This document shows, one piece after another, positions 42,547 through 52,087 of a stretch of 64,000 nucleotides of DNA. The DNA comes from Methanoregula sp. (lineage in GTDB: Archaea > Halobacteriota > Methanomicrobia > Methanomicrobiales > Methanospirillaceae), in contig JBAZQB010000001.1 of the NCBI GenBank assembly GCA_041645435.1, forward strand, positions 711,585 to 775,584. The letters are read 5' to 3'. The notes beneath the pieces are model-generated. The model saw only the letters and a list, made by a program, of their open reading frames with translations, did not search any database and was not told the origin of the DNA. Every line of letters begins with the position of its first letter. Position 1 is the first letter of the stretch. The position numbers were made by a program, and so were the translations under genes.

Positions 42547-43120
42547 TGCTCACCGTCCTATCCCGATAAACAATTCCGTCTTCAGTTATGATGTAGTCCA
42601 TGGGGACATCATTCTCATCAACCGGCAGGCTGTCAACTTCCTGGCAGGCAAATGCGACCCCGATCTTCCGCAGGTTCCGGTTTTTTGACAGGAACCGGTC
42701 ATAATAGCCGGCACCGTACCCGATCCTTCCGCCGCTTCGGTCAAACCCGAGCATCGGGAGGATAATCGTACCAATCTCTTTAGGATCTGCCGGAATCTCA
42801 CTGCCGATGGGTTCAGGAACGCCAAACGTGCTCGGAACAAGTGCGGAAAAATCCCGTAAATATGACAGCCGGAGGCTTACGTCTTCTTTAACGATGATCG
42901 GGACAACAACCGGATTTCCCTGCCTTAAGAGGGAAAGGATCAACGGCTCGGTATTGACCTCTTTTTCCTTTGAAGTAAAGACCATTACCGTCTCATCATG
43001 CCTGATGATTTCCATGAGATGATGGCAGATCGCGTGGCTTTTTAAAAGCCGGTCTTTTGGTATCATTGCTTCTTTTTTCTGGCGCAGGATCTGCCGTATG
43101 CTGTTTTTCAGCTCCCTCAT
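42518..43120 (-). CDS. 5-formyltetrahydrofolate cyclo-ligase family protein
   Basis: A 200-residue protein of the MTHFS fold. It has RQILRQKKEAMIPKDRLLKSHAI at the N-terminus, VPIIVKEDVSLRLS, and the C-terminal nucleotide loop LPMLGFDRSGGRIGYGAGYYDRFL with GVAFACQEVDSLPVDENDVPMDYIITEDG. In most organisms it converts 5-formyl-THF to methenyl-THF with ATP. Methanogens of this group use tetrahydromethanopterin, and the overlap with ftr, whose product is 5-formyl-H4MPT, hints that this member acts on the H4MPT analogue or repairs it. That is inference. Confidence 0.85.
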   Translation of the reverse strand: MRELKNSIRQILRQKKEAMIPKDRLLKSHAICHHLMEIIRHDETVMVFTSKEKEVNTEPLILSLLRQGNPVVVPIIVKEDVSLRLSYLRDFSALVPSTFGVPEPIGSEIPADPKEIGTIILPMLGFDRSGGRIGYGAGYYDRFLSKNRNLRKIGVAFACQEVDSLPVDENDVPMDYIITEDGIVYRDRTVSNGDQRHRDT

Positions 43121-43328
43121 GGGCAGTAGTATATCGCAGGCGTATTTATGGTTTTATATTTTCCAGCTCCAAACTTACCGATAGATCATTCACACGGTCC
43201 TGTCTGAAAACAGACTATCATAACAAAGAAGAATCAGGTTCTCCACCTGGTTCTCACTGTAAGATCTCGATTTCTGGTAGGTATCCTGGTTTTTGTTGGG
43301 TTTTAAAGCCTGATATCCACATCCATTT

Positions 43329-44291
43329 TCAATGGTGCGACTGCAGGAATTTTATGATACGCTCCTGCACGTCATGGACTTGCGGTGAGATCCATGCGCA
43401 GAAGTGGGAACCTTGCCGCACCCATAGTTCCTCAGCAAAGGGAATATTCTCCCGTGCGTACACACCGTGATAGAAGAGGACGTCACTGTCATGGGTCCCG
43501 TGGATGATGAGTGCCGGGCACCGTATCCTGTCAACGGGAAGGTCAGGGAGTGTTGCGAGATGTCTCATATCATTATCAACGCCGACCTTTCTTCTGGAGT
43601 AATCCGACATTGAACGCACAAGGCGGAAGAAAAAACGCATCTGGTCGGGATCCTGGGTTGCTGCATCGACCTGCTTGTCGATCTGCTCAGGCCGGAGCAG
43701 GGACTCTTGTTGGATGAACTCATGCAGGGTCTTCTTGGGAAACCGGGTTGAGAAGAAGCTGACCAGCTGTTCTCCGGGTCCGCTTAAGAATATCGCCTCG
43801 GTTATTGCATTGACATTGGCCGGCATCAGGTATTGTGAGACAACGGCATCGATCGCAACCAGTGCGGTGACCCGGTCCGGATGCCGTATGGCAAACCCAT
43901 AGCCGGACGCACCCCCGGCTGACCCGAAAATCACCGCAACCTTGTCTATCCCGAGCGTATCCAGCAGGGCTGCGTACATGTCGGCCTGCTCATCGGCAGT
44001 CTTGCCTGACGAGAGCGGAGTGCCGAGATACCCCGGCCGGCTCGGTGCAAGCACCGAAAAACCCTCCCGGGCTAACCAGTCAAAGAGCATGAGGGCCTGG
44101 TCATACCCTCCGGGCCCTCCGTGGATACCGAGGACGGCCGGACCTTCTCCAAGGCGGGCATATTCTACCGTCCCCTTTGCTGTTGTTGTGGTGCGATTCA
44201 TGGAAATAAGTTCATCCTGTCGTGCGATCTCGGCTTTAACCCACCGCGGGAAGTCAGAGGTGAACAGGGCGTCATAGGATTCCGCTGGCAT
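43329..44291 (-). CDS. Alpha/beta hydrolase
   Basis: A 320-residue serine hydrolase-like protein. HGGPGGYDQALMLFDWL forms the oxyanion region near residue 55, the nucleophile elbow is FGSAGGASGYG near 122, the acid is likely in IIHGTHDSDV near 268, and the histidine in VRQGSHFCAWI near 292. It resembles proline iminopeptidase and carboxylesterase-like enzymes. There is no signal peptide, so it is cytoplasmic. The substrate cannot be told. It is divergent from the LytS-type kinase with about 110 bp between starts. Confidence 0.8.
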   Translation of the reverse strand: MPAESYDALFTSDFPRWVKAEIARQDELISMNRTTTTAKGTVEYARLGEGPAVLGIHGGPGGYDQALMLFDWLAREGFSVLAPSRPGYLGTPLSSGKTADEQADMYAALLDTLGIDKVAVIFGSAGGASGYGFAIRHPDRVTALVAIDAVVSQYLMPANVNAITEAIFLSGPGEQLVSFFSTRFPKKTLHEFIQQESLLRPEQIDKQVDAATQDPDQMRFFFRLVRSMSDYSRRKVGVDNDMRHLATLPDLPVDRIRCPALIIHGTHDSDVLFYHGVYARENIPFAEELWVRQGSHFCAWISPQVHDVQERIIKFLQSHH

Positions 44292-44400
44292 AAACTGTCA
44301 TTGACATTGATATATAAAAAAGGCATTTACGGGAAGTTTTGGATATTTATTCCCCACATTTGCCACAATATATATATAACATATATACGGATTCGGTAAC

Positions 44401-46437
44401 ATGGAACTGACGTTCATCCAGAGTTCAGTTACACTCTTTGAGATCGTCTGCGTGATTATCGTCTTTGCAACAGTTTTCATGAGAAGCCGGTTTTTCAATG
44501 AGGTTTTCGAGCACCGCCCGGCATGGACCACCCAGATACTCCTCATGGTTTTTTTCGGCATTCTGTCGATCTTCGGGACACTCAGCGGGCTCTCCATCTA
44601 TGGTGCTGTCGTCAATGTCCGGGATCTCGGCCCTATGGCAGCGGGTCTGGTTTGTGGACCGTACATCGGAATCGGGTCAGGGATTATCGGGGGGTTGTTC
44701 CGGTTTTTCCAGGGGGGTCCGTATATGTGGACAGGGTTATCCGCCCCCATCCTTTCAGGCATTCTCGGGGGGATAATGTATCTTGCCAACAAACGGCAGT
44801 TTGTCCCTATCTGGGTCGCGGTGCTCTTGATCGGGCTTTCTGAGACGCTTATCTCATGTTATACTCTCATTCTCGTAACAAAACCTTCAGAATTTTTTAC
44901 TGTCGTCACATCAGTTGCAATCCCCATGGTCGTTTTCAACATTATCGGTATGTTCATTTTCGCCTCCGTGGTTTACCTTATTCTTGACGAAAAGAAGGCG
45001 CAGAAGGAGATGCAGGTACTCGAACTCGAAGTGGAATCCAAGAGGAACCTTTCCACCATCATCAACACGATCGCTTACCCGGTCTATGTCCTTGACCGCG
45101 ACCACCGGTTTGTTCTCGTGAACGACAGCTTCTGCCGGTTTATCGATCGGACGAAGGATGAGATTCGTTTCAGGACACCCCGCGATTTTTTCTGTGAGAC
45201 CGATTCAGCGTTCAACGGGGATATGACCGATGATGTCTTCCATAGTCAGACAACCCGGGAAGACGAAGTGATGATCACCAAACCTGACGGGCAGAAACGT
45301 ACCATTATTTCCACTACGACTGTGTATAAGGGTGCACCTTGCCAGGGGTTTGTGATCGGCGTTATCCAGGATATCACTGAACGCAAACATGCAGAAGAGG
45401 CACTGCATGCCAGAGAGATCCGGTACCGCCGCCTCTTTGAGTCCACACATGACGGAATTCTCATTCTCGATGCCGATACCGGGCAAATCGTTGATGTAAA
45501 TCCAATTTTAATTGACTTGCTAGGATTCTCCTACGAAGAGTTTCTTGGAAAGAAAATATGGGATATCGGAATTTTCAGGGATATCGTAGCTAACAAAGAT
45601 AACTTCGAAAAATTGCAACGGGAGGAATTTATCCGTTACGAGCATCTGCCGCTCGAAACTGCTGATGGGCGGCAGATATTCGTGGAGTTTGTCAGCAATG
45701 TCTATGTGGTGAATGATTCGAAGGTCATCCAGTGCAATGTCCGGGACATTACCGAACGAAAGAAAATGACAGAGCAGATCGTTGCATCCCTGTCCGAGAA
45801 AGTGACCCTGCTCCAGGAAGTCCACCACCGGGTCAAAAACAACCTCCAGATAATTTCAAGTCTCCTCAACATGCAGATCCGTAAGACAACAGATCCCCAT
45901 ACGATTGAAGCCTTGAAAGACAGCCAGAACCGGGTGCGGTCTATGGCGATCGTTCACGAACATCTCTATAAGGGCAAAGATTTCTCCCATATCGATCTGG
46001 GGAATTACATCCGTGCTCTGGGAATGGTGCTTTTCAGCTCGTATGAGGCCGGAAACCAGGGTGTCCGGCTTGATCTCGATGTTCATGATATTTATATCGA
46101 TACCAACACCGCCATTCCTCTCGGTCTCATCAGCAATGAATTGATCACAAACAGCTTAAAGTATGCATTCAAGGAGAAGAAAGAGGGTAAGTTATCCATC
46201 ACAGCTACCGAAGATCACACTGGCCTGACTTTCGTGGTAGCAGACAATGGTGTAGGATTATCCCCAGACATCACGCTGGAGAATCAGACTTCGCTGGGAC
46301 TTCAGCTGATAAGCACCTTGACCGATCAACTCAATGGCACGGTAGCGATCGATCGCACGGGGGGGACGAAATTCACGTTTACGTTCCCCAAATCAGTGGA
46401 AAAAGCATCGGAGGGAGACACTGAACGTGTGACATGA
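44401..46437 (+). CDS. Sensor histidine kinase with LytS-type membrane domain and two PAS domains
   Basis: A 678-residue kinase. Residues 1-200 are a 5TM-5TMR-LYT sensor module with about six helices and conserved loops (MAAGLVCGPYIGIGSGIIGGLFRFF-like). Two PAS domains follow (about 215-330 and 340-455), each ending in a DITERK cap. The kinase core is of the HisKA_2 type: EVHHRVKNNLQIISSLLNMQ has the phosphorylated histidine, LGLISNELITNSLKYAF the N box, and DNGVGLSPDITLEN the G1 region. The LYT module senses envelope or small metabolites in bacteria. The promoter may lie in the TATATATAACATATAT stretch at 44370-44390. No response regulator is adjacent. Confidence 0.9.
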   Translation: MELTFIQSSVTLFEIVCVIIVFATVFMRSRFFNEVFEHRPAWTTQILLMVFFGILSIFGTLSGLSIYGAVVNVRDLGPMAAGLVCGPYIGIGSGIIGGLFRFFQGGPYMWTGLSAPILSGILGGIMYLANKRQFVPIWVAVLLIGLSETLISCYTLILVTKPSEFFTVVTSVAIPMVVFNIIGMFIFASVVYLILDEKKAQKEMQVLELEVESKRNLSTIINTIAYPVYVLDRDHRFVLVNDSFCRFIDRTKDEIRFRTPRDFFCETDSAFNGDMTDDVFHSQTTREDEVMITKPDGQKRTIISTTTVYKGAPCQGFVIGVIQDITERKHAEEALHAREIRYRRLFESTHDGILILDADTGQIVDVNPILIDLLGFSYEEFLGKKIWDIGIFRDIVANKDNFEKLQREEFIRYEHLPLETADGRQIFVEFVSNVYVVNDSKVIQCNVRDITERKKMTEQIVASLSEKVTLLQEVHHRVKNNLQIISSLLNMQIRKTTDPHTIEALKDSQNRVRSMAIVHEHLYKGKDFSHIDLGNYIRALGMVLFSSYEAGNQGVRLDLDVHDIYIDTNTAIPLGLISNELITNSLKYAFKEKKEGKLSITATEDHTGLTFVVADNGVGLSPDITLENQTSLGLQLISTLTDQLNGTVAIDRTGGTKFTFTFPKSVEKASEGDTERVT

Positions 46438-46652
46438 GTACAATCGATAGCGACGAATACGATACAATACATGATGTGCGGAGCTGGCTGGAGCATCGTG
46501 ATACACCAGCGACGTCATCATACCAATAGGGCAACTGCAAAATTCAGGGGAGTACCGGTAAGCGGAATGGAGAGAGGCGGAAGCACGATAGGCTAGAGCC
46601 CCAAAGTGCAACTACTTGTCTCTCTTTAGGGTTTCAATAAAGCCAACAAGGA

Positions 46653-47315
46653 TTATTTCTTTGCAGCGTCCAGAAGCAACGGTATAAACGCCTCCGGCAG
46701 ATCTGCCATCGGTACATGAGATGACAGCAACTCGAGATAGGTCCACCCTTTTTTTGCAGTAGCGATTTTTTGTCGGGCAAGACGGGTAACGAGCGCAAAC
46801 TCGCTTTTTGTACACAGGATATAGGTTTTTGGCAGCAGGTTATTTTTCACTGCATCATACTGCAGTTTTTCAACAAAGGGCGGAGCTGCTTCCAGGCCGG
46901 CAAACGACAAAGGGTCACAGCCACCGGAAGCAATGAGATCAAACAGGGACTGTCCCGGATCCGGCACTGCGGCATCGACATACACCAGACGCCGGATCCG
47001 GTCTGCTATTTTATCAGCGACACCGGTTATTACCATCCCGCCATAACTATGCCCGACCAGAATAACATCCCGCAGGTCATTTCCAGATATCAACGTGCAT
47101 ATCTGCCCGATATGATCGGTCAGCGTGGAACGGTGTTCGTCCAGGAGTGTCGGCGCAAAGACGTGGTGATTGTGCTGCACAAGAACGGGAATGACGGGAT
47201 TCCATATCCTGCCTCCCATGGTTCCGTCTTTTGTGTAAACGGGTTTTCCCACGGTCAGTTTGTTCCATGTAACAACAGACATATTGCCGCCATGAACGAG
47301 AACATAATTGGCCAT
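46653..47315 (-). CDS. Alpha/beta hydrolase (EstC/salicylic-acid-binding-like)
   Basis: A 220-residue single-domain hydrolase beginning MANYVLVHGGNMSVVTWNKL. The nucleophile is in LVGHSYGGMVITG near residue 80, the acid in LCTKSEFALV region near 165, and the histidine in LLSSHVPMADLPEAF near 200. It resembles plant methyl esterase and hydroxynitrile lyase-type proteins. ATG 47315 is preferred over GTG 47327 because the family begins just before VLVHGG. Its substrate is unknown. Confidence 0.78.
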   Translation of the reverse strand: MANYVLVHGGNMSVVTWNKLTVGKPVYTKDGTMGGRIWNPVIPVLVQHNHHVFAPTLLDEHRSTLTDHIGQICTLISGNDLRDVILVGHSYGGMVITGVADKIADRIRRLVYVDAAVPDPGQSLFDLIASGGCDPLSFAGLEAAPPFVEKLQYDAVKNNLLPKTYILCTKSEFALVTRLARQKIATAKKGWTYLELLSSHVPMADLPEAFIPLLLDAAKK

Positions 47316-47549
47316 TTTATCTGACACATCCCCACCGGGTATTCCAGATGAGACATTGTATTCAGCTCATTAAATGCTGTTGCAAAAAGGAGAGCAAAAA
47401 GGCTTCTGTCAGGGTTTAGGGAACGTTTCTGTCATAAGTCAGGATATTTTTCGAAGGCGGTGCAGCTGTTGGAGTTAGGGCAGAAACGTCCGGTCCATCT
47501 CGGCCGGGGCAACCGGACCCTTCTCACGCGATAACCGGGAGTATCCACA

Positions 47550-48179
47550 ATGCTCCGGTTTTTTACGGACGCACTCCCTAATAATAGCATGCATGAACTG
47601 GCGGGGGTCCTGACCGACCGGAAGGGACTGACCTGGATCGCGGTGAATGCACTTTTTGCTGTACTGGTCCTGGTCCCCTTCAACCAGTACCACTGGGAAA
47701 TTGCCGGTATTGCGCTGCGCCCGGCAGCGGTACTACCGGTCGTATGCGGGATTCTCTGGGGTCCCGCAGCGGCGTGGGGTCTGGGGATCGGCAACGTGGC
47801 CGGCGATCTATTTGGCTCATGGTCCTTCATGAGTATTTTTGGATTTCTCATCAACTTCCTCTACCCGTATCTCGCATACCGGCTCTGGCACAGGATGATG
47901 AAAGGACATGAGATCCATCTGGACTTCTTTGCCATGGGCTGTTTCTGGGTAGTGACGCTTGTTGCGACCTTTACCTGCATGCTGCTTCTTGCCGCATGCG
48001 GGACGATCTTCTTTGCCCGTCCCTTTGAGAGCAAGTTCATCAGTTATTTTGGCAACAATATATTCTGGGCCATGATTGCTGGGCCGATCCTGTTCAGGCT
48101 GATGTTTGAACCGGCATTCCGGAACGGGCTTGTGTTCGGTCGTGAATGGGACCGCCGGTTAACGATGGCAACCAAGTGA
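47550..48179 (+). CDS. Membrane protein resembling ECF-type substrate-binding S components
   Basis: A 209-residue protein with five to six helices: LTWIAVNALFAVLVLVPF, the glycine-rich LRPAAVLPVVCGILWGPAAAWGLGIGNVAGDLFGSW, FMSIFGFLINFLYPYLAYRL, FAMGCFWVVTLVATFTCMLL and IFWAMIAGPILFRLMF. The pattern around GNVAGDLF is similar to QueT/CbrT-like S components of energy-coupling factor transporters, which capture vitamins or metals, but the match is weak. No ATPase components are near. Confidence 0.6.
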   Translation: MLRFFTDALPNNSMHELAGVLTDRKGLTWIAVNALFAVLVLVPFNQYHWEIAGIALRPAAVLPVVCGILWGPAAAWGLGIGNVAGDLFGSWSFMSIFGFLINFLYPYLAYRLWHRMMKGHEIHLDFFAMGCFWVVTLVATFTCMLLLAACGTIFFARPFESKFISYFGNNIFWAMIAGPILFRLMFEPAFRNGLVFGREWDRRLTMATK

Positions 48180-48217
48180 CTAAAAAAGCACGAACCCGCC
48201 AAAGGTGCCCGATCATC

Positions 48218-48915
48218 TCAATGGGACAGTCTTTTGGAATCCGGCTTTTCCAAAGTAAACGTATAGGAAAAATAATTTCCCGAGAATTCCTTTTCGATAA
48301 ACCCGGCAGCACCGGCCAATCGGTTGGCGGTTTTCCTAGTCTGGAAATGGGGATCGCGTACGGTCTCTTCTATAAGAAGGATACCGCCGGGCCTGAGCGC
48401 ATCAAAGATCTCCTGTAGTGCCGCTTCCCGGTTGGGGATCTCGCCAAGCACGGTAATCAGCACAGCCCGGTCAAACCGCTCATGCTCAAGTTTCCTTTCG
48501 CCGGTAGCCGCATGAAGAAACTGAATATTCGTGAGGTTTGCAGTATGAGCCCGTTTTCTAACTTCTTGCAGCATCCCTTCCTGAATATCCATCGCAGTAA
48601 CTTCACCCTGATGGCTGACAATATGAGTGAGAGGGATCGTCAGCCGGCCCGGGCAGCAGCTCACATCCAGTACATTCATTCCGTAGTTGAGATCGAGGTA
48701 TTCGATTGTTTTTTCGTGCGGGCTCTCATGCCCTGGGAAAACGGGGGATCAAGCAACCCTTTCATCCATACAGGGCAGGGAAGGGTGTACCGGCGCGATG
48801 CAATTCGCCATGTAAGGGTGATGATGATGACCAGTACAATGAGGATGAGAAGAATGAACAATACGAAGATCGTGGACAGCCCTGTTCCAGTGTTATTGGA
48901 TGATAAGGGAGGCAT
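48218..48915 (-). pseudogene. Membrane-anchored class I methyltransferase with a frameshift
   Basis: Two overlapping frames encode pieces of one methyltransferase. The first (48676-48915) gives a membrane helix STIFVLFILLILIVLVIIIT and then RRYTLPCPVWMKGLLDPP, the usual lead-in of this methyltransferase group. The second continues in another frame with FPGHESPHEKTIEYLDL and then YGMNVLDVSCCPGRLTIPLTH, the SAM-binding motif, plus TAMDIQEGMLQE and LRPGGILLIEETVRD; its longest ATG-started part is 48218-48679. The frames join near the run AAAACGGGGG at 48738-48747, where one base gained or lost would restore a full protein of about 230 residues. It may be a true pseudogene, a programmed shift or a sequence error. 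The SAM loop SCCPG departs from the usual GCGPG. Confidence 0.7.
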
Positions 48916-49140
48916 TATGCATAAATTTTTGGAATAATTTCATTTGATCCTATCCTGATCCGGGAAAAAAGCAGTCCGGTCTAAGAAATTTCAGGAAATG
49001 TGAGGGGAGTTCAATGGCTTTAGGGAAGTAGGCCGGGTCTTGTGGAAGGGATAACGATAACACAACATCGGGACCGAACTCGGATTAGGAGGAACGCATC
49101 AGGGAACTTTACCTCCACTCTCGATTTAAGGTTCCCGATC

Positions 49141-50376
49141 TCAGCAGCCATCCACCAGTGACAGGAGATGTTGTCTGAAGAGATCCATCGCCTTTCGTGT
49201 CCCCATCCTCGCTCTTTCGCTGTCCTGGTAGCCCATGGTGATCGTCATCCTCCCCCGGAATGTGCTGGTGACAAAACAGGTTGTGGGCATGTAGCCGCCC
49301 GGGTAGCAGATGTAGGCATCGACAAGCCCTTCTGCATCAGGGAGGGTGATCGGCCCGGGGTTTGAAATGAAGATATCCGCCAGACCGGATTTCTGCAGGG
49401 CTGCCATCTGCTCTACCATCTGCTGTATTCGAATGCCTTCCGGGTCGCAGTTCTTGTCCATCTCTACCTGAGCAGAGATACCGATGCATCCTGCCTTAAG
49501 ATGTTGCGTCTTTTCAATAACACGGGGAAGAATCTCGTCTAATCCCTCGCCGGCAATGCGTTCAAGAGTGAAGCAGACATTGGTGGCCTGGTTGCTCATG
49601 ACCCGGGATCCATCGTTCAGGTGCTGACGAAGGTTGACGGGAAAGAAAAGGTCAATCGGTCCCCGGTGACCAGTGAGATCACTCATGGAGAGGTAATAGG
49701 CCGCCATCACTACATCATTGATGTTCCCCCCAAGTTTCCTGGCAGAAATACGAATTGCCTCCAGCTCCGTGGAGCTGAGACATTCACGGTGATACGTCGA
49801 GGGTTCCCGGGAAGTGCCAAATGGATCGGGCCACAGCGGATTGATCACTCTCATGTCAGAAAGTACCGGCTTTTCCTCCCGGTCCAGACTACGGGTCCAG
49901 AGCGTGTCACGCTCCGGGATCCCCCCATTGGCGGGAAGAATGCTGCCTGGCTTCTGGTATTCCTGCAGCAGTTGCGAACAGAGGGTATGGAGACCGAACG
50001 CATCAGCGGCGGCATGCGAGAGGTTGATGACGATAACATCTCCAGAAGGTCTACGCAGCAGACGTACGCGGAACTGGATAGAGCCGTACGGATCAACCGG
50101 CCCGATGACATGGGGATGATAGGTCCCGGCGCATTCCTCCACCGTTATAGGAGGGACACAGGCAGGTTTTGCCATCTCCCAGAATGCCGGACCATTCCCC
50201 CGGACAAGCCGGCAGTGAAGAATTGGATTGGCCACAAGACATGCCTGGGCGGCCATTTCAAGCACGCGGGTGTCAAGATTCTTATCGAACTCCATCACCG
50301 CACAAAGGGTGGCATCGCCCATGAGTCTGACAGAATCGGTGAAAAGATCGAGTGCCGTGGCCTCCCGGGTGTGCAT
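49141..50376 (-). CDS. Stand-alone condensation-domain / acyltransferase-like protein
   Basis: A 411-residue protein similar to condensation (C) domains of non-ribosomal peptide synthetases and to PapA/alcohol acetyltransferases. The HxxxD catalytic motif is visible in VINLSHAAADAFGL near residue 133. A later FPVNLRQHL is followed by NQATNVCF, the typical DFG-like/solvent channel region in this fold, and IFISNPGPITLP resembles the C-terminal strand. It should join an acyl or amino acyl group from a CoA or carrier protein to an alcohol or amine. No carrier protein or synthetase is nearby. ATG 50376 has a TTTATTAAT box about 25 bp upstream and is preferred over TTG 50382. Confidence 0.72.
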   Translation of the reverse strand: MHTREATALDLFTDSVRLMGDATLCAVMEFDKNLDTRVLEMAAQACLVANPILHCRLVRGNGPAFWEMAKPACVPPITVEECAGTYHPHVIGPVDPYGSIQFRVRLLRRPSGDVIVINLSHAAADAFGLHTLCSQLLQEYQKPGSILPANGGIPERDTLWTRSLDREEKPVLSDMRVINPLWPDPFGTSREPSTYHRECLSSTELEAIRISARKLGGNINDVVMAAYYLSMSDLTGHRGPIDLFFPVNLRQHLNDGSRVMSNQATNVCFTLERIAGEGLDEILPRVIEKTQHLKAGCIGISAQVEMDKNCDPEGIRIQQMVEQMAALQKSGLADIFISNPGPITLPDAEGLVDAYICYPGGYMPTTCFVTSTFRGRMTITMGYQDSERARMGTRKAMDLFRQHLLSLVDGC

Positions 50377-50538
50377 ACTCAAATCAAGAAGCTCTGGATT
50401 AATAAATCCGCATTATTTGGGAGGGTGAATGTAAAAATGCGTAATTCCAGCTTATCGTGATCGCTAAAGAGGGAGACAATTCACAACAATGGGGGATTGT
50501 CTAATAAGAATCCCGGGTTCATTATCGTAAAAGAGGAG

Positions 50539-51801
50539 TTATTGGTCGGTTACGATCTCTTCGCGACCATCTGTCCATACAGTAACATGGGCGACTTTCT
50601 TCCATCCGGATCCTGCTGATCCACTGGTAACCTGCATTACATCATACGAGGAAAGCAACCGGTCACCCGCTGCGTTCGGCATGAGAGACCTGCTTTCCCC
50701 GTCATACGTGCTCAAATGCTGGACCAGAGCTGCTTCAATCCGGGCCTGCCCCGCATCAGCAGGAATCTCTTTTAAAACATCCTTCACTACCCAGAGAGCA
50801 TCATAGAGTGCAATTGGTCCTGACGAAGGTGGGTATCCCAATCGTTCTCTCATACGGGTTTGCGGACCGCTCGAAGGATCATCATGCGCAATTCCCCAGA
50901 CCGTACCGGTCAGGTTTGCATGGGCGGCAAAACGAGATGCCGACGTCGTTCCGGCCAAAGAAGAAATACCGGTATTTCCATCACACCCGAACCAGCGGAC
51001 ACGGGAGAGGTTCTGTTTTCCTGATGCCTTACTCAGGATAGTTGCGGATTCATCGAAACCGATGATATAGACCCCGACCCGGTCGGCACCATAATTTCTA
51101 ATTGCATCCCCGGTGCGAATGTCAAGGGAGGTAACGGACGAAGCAAAATCCTTTTCCGCAGGATCGAACCGGACACCATCCAGGGTTACTCCCTTTCGTT
51201 CTGAGAACGCTGCCTGCGTTGAATTCAGAAGACCTTCGCCCCAGATATCGCCACGCCAGAGCGGGACGATCGCATGGATCTTATTCTTTTCAAGCCAGAT
51301 CCCCATGACCAGCCCCTGTGCCGAATCATCGGCTATCAGACGGTAGATCGAATCGTTCGGGATCGCAAGGGAAGGCGAAGTGCTTCCGGCATCGAGAACA
51401 ACCATCCCGTTGGCATCGGAATAACTTTTTATCGCTTCTATCTCGGCGCTGGTCATATGCCCGAGTACGATCCTGCGGCCATCTGCACGAACCTGTTTGG
51501 CAAGCTGGAGAGCGGTCGCAGGGTCTGATCCCGTATCATGGATAACAACCTTCACGCGAGTGGATGAACCGATAGTCTGGGTATACTGGTTGATGTCTTC
51601 CTCAGAGGTGAGCAGGGCAGCTTTTGCCATAGCTCCAAATGATGAATAGGATCCCGTGAGAGGAAGGAGGGCATCAACAACGATAAGATCTGAACCGGTT
51701 GGAACAGGACTGGGGACAGGGGTTGGAGTTGTCATCGTGCACCCTGCCATAAATATAATTGCGGCGAGTGAGATGAGCATCCACAGAGCGGGATGTTTCA
51801 T
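50539..51801 (-). CDS. Branched-chain amino acid-type ABC substrate-binding lipoprotein
   Basis: A 420-residue periplasmic-binding-protein type I protein. MKHPALWMLISLAAIIFMAGC is a lipoprotein signal with the lipidated cysteine near residue 21, followed by a Thr/Pro spacer. The binding domain starts VVDALLPLTGSYSSFG and includes VIHDTGSDPATALQLAKQV, LGHMTSAEIEAIKSYSDANG and VWGIAHDDPSSGPQTRMRERLGYPP. LivJ-type proteins and ligand-sensing relatives share this fold. No permease or ATPase is adjacent, so it may serve a distant transporter or sense a ligand for a kinase. Confidence 0.85.
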   Translation of the reverse strand: MKHPALWMLISLAAIIFMAGCTMTTPTPVPSPVPTGSDLIVVDALLPLTGSYSSFGAMAKAALLTSEEDINQYTQTIGSSTRVKVVIHDTGSDPATALQLAKQVRADGRRIVLGHMTSAEIEAIKSYSDANGMVVLDAGSTSPSLAIPNDSIYRLIADDSAQGLVMGIWLEKNKIHAIVPLWRGDIWGEGLLNSTQAAFSERKGVTLDGVRFDPAEKDFASSVTSLDIRTGDAIRNYGADRVGVYIIGFDESATILSKASGKQNLSRVRWFGCDGNTGISSLAGTTSASRFAAHANLTGTVWGIAHDDPSSGPQTRMRERLGYPPSSGPIALYDALWVVKDVLKEIPADAGQARIEAALVQHLSTYDGESRSLMPNAAGDRLLSSYDVMQVTSGSAGSGWKKVAHVTVWTDGREEIVTDQ

Positions 51802-52087
51802 AGGGGGAAATTATATCTGTACATAAAAATGTCTTTCGAAGAAGTTCGTTTGAAATATTCTATACCGGAAACTGGCCCGGTTCTCGCAGGCGATATCCAA
51901 AGTCGGGCAGGTATTGCAGGGGCACTTCGGCTGGCTAGTGCGGGGAAAGCGGGGCTCTACTTAGGCATAGAGGGGTAAGGGGCACAATTAACGCGATTGC
52001 AGAGAGGGTAACACCTCCCCCAGACAATCGCATTGTCCGGCATAGTGATTGGAGTTGGCAGGAATTTTTTAATCCATCTGAAGGGGG
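51802..52087. other. Intergenic region, about 290 bp
   Basis: The region lies between two secreted-lipoprotein genes on the same strand. A short open frame at 51793-51978 on the plus strand lacks protein-like features. TGTCCGGCATAG and nearby GACAATCGCATTGTC at 52023-52037 form a 6-bp dyad, perhaps a terminator of the gene downstream or an operator. Confidence 0.4.

Noticed and set aside
46438..46652. Short minus-strand frame between the LytS-type kinase and the hydrolase
   Set aside because: No protein features; it spans the 3' ends of convergent genes and is better read as non-coding.
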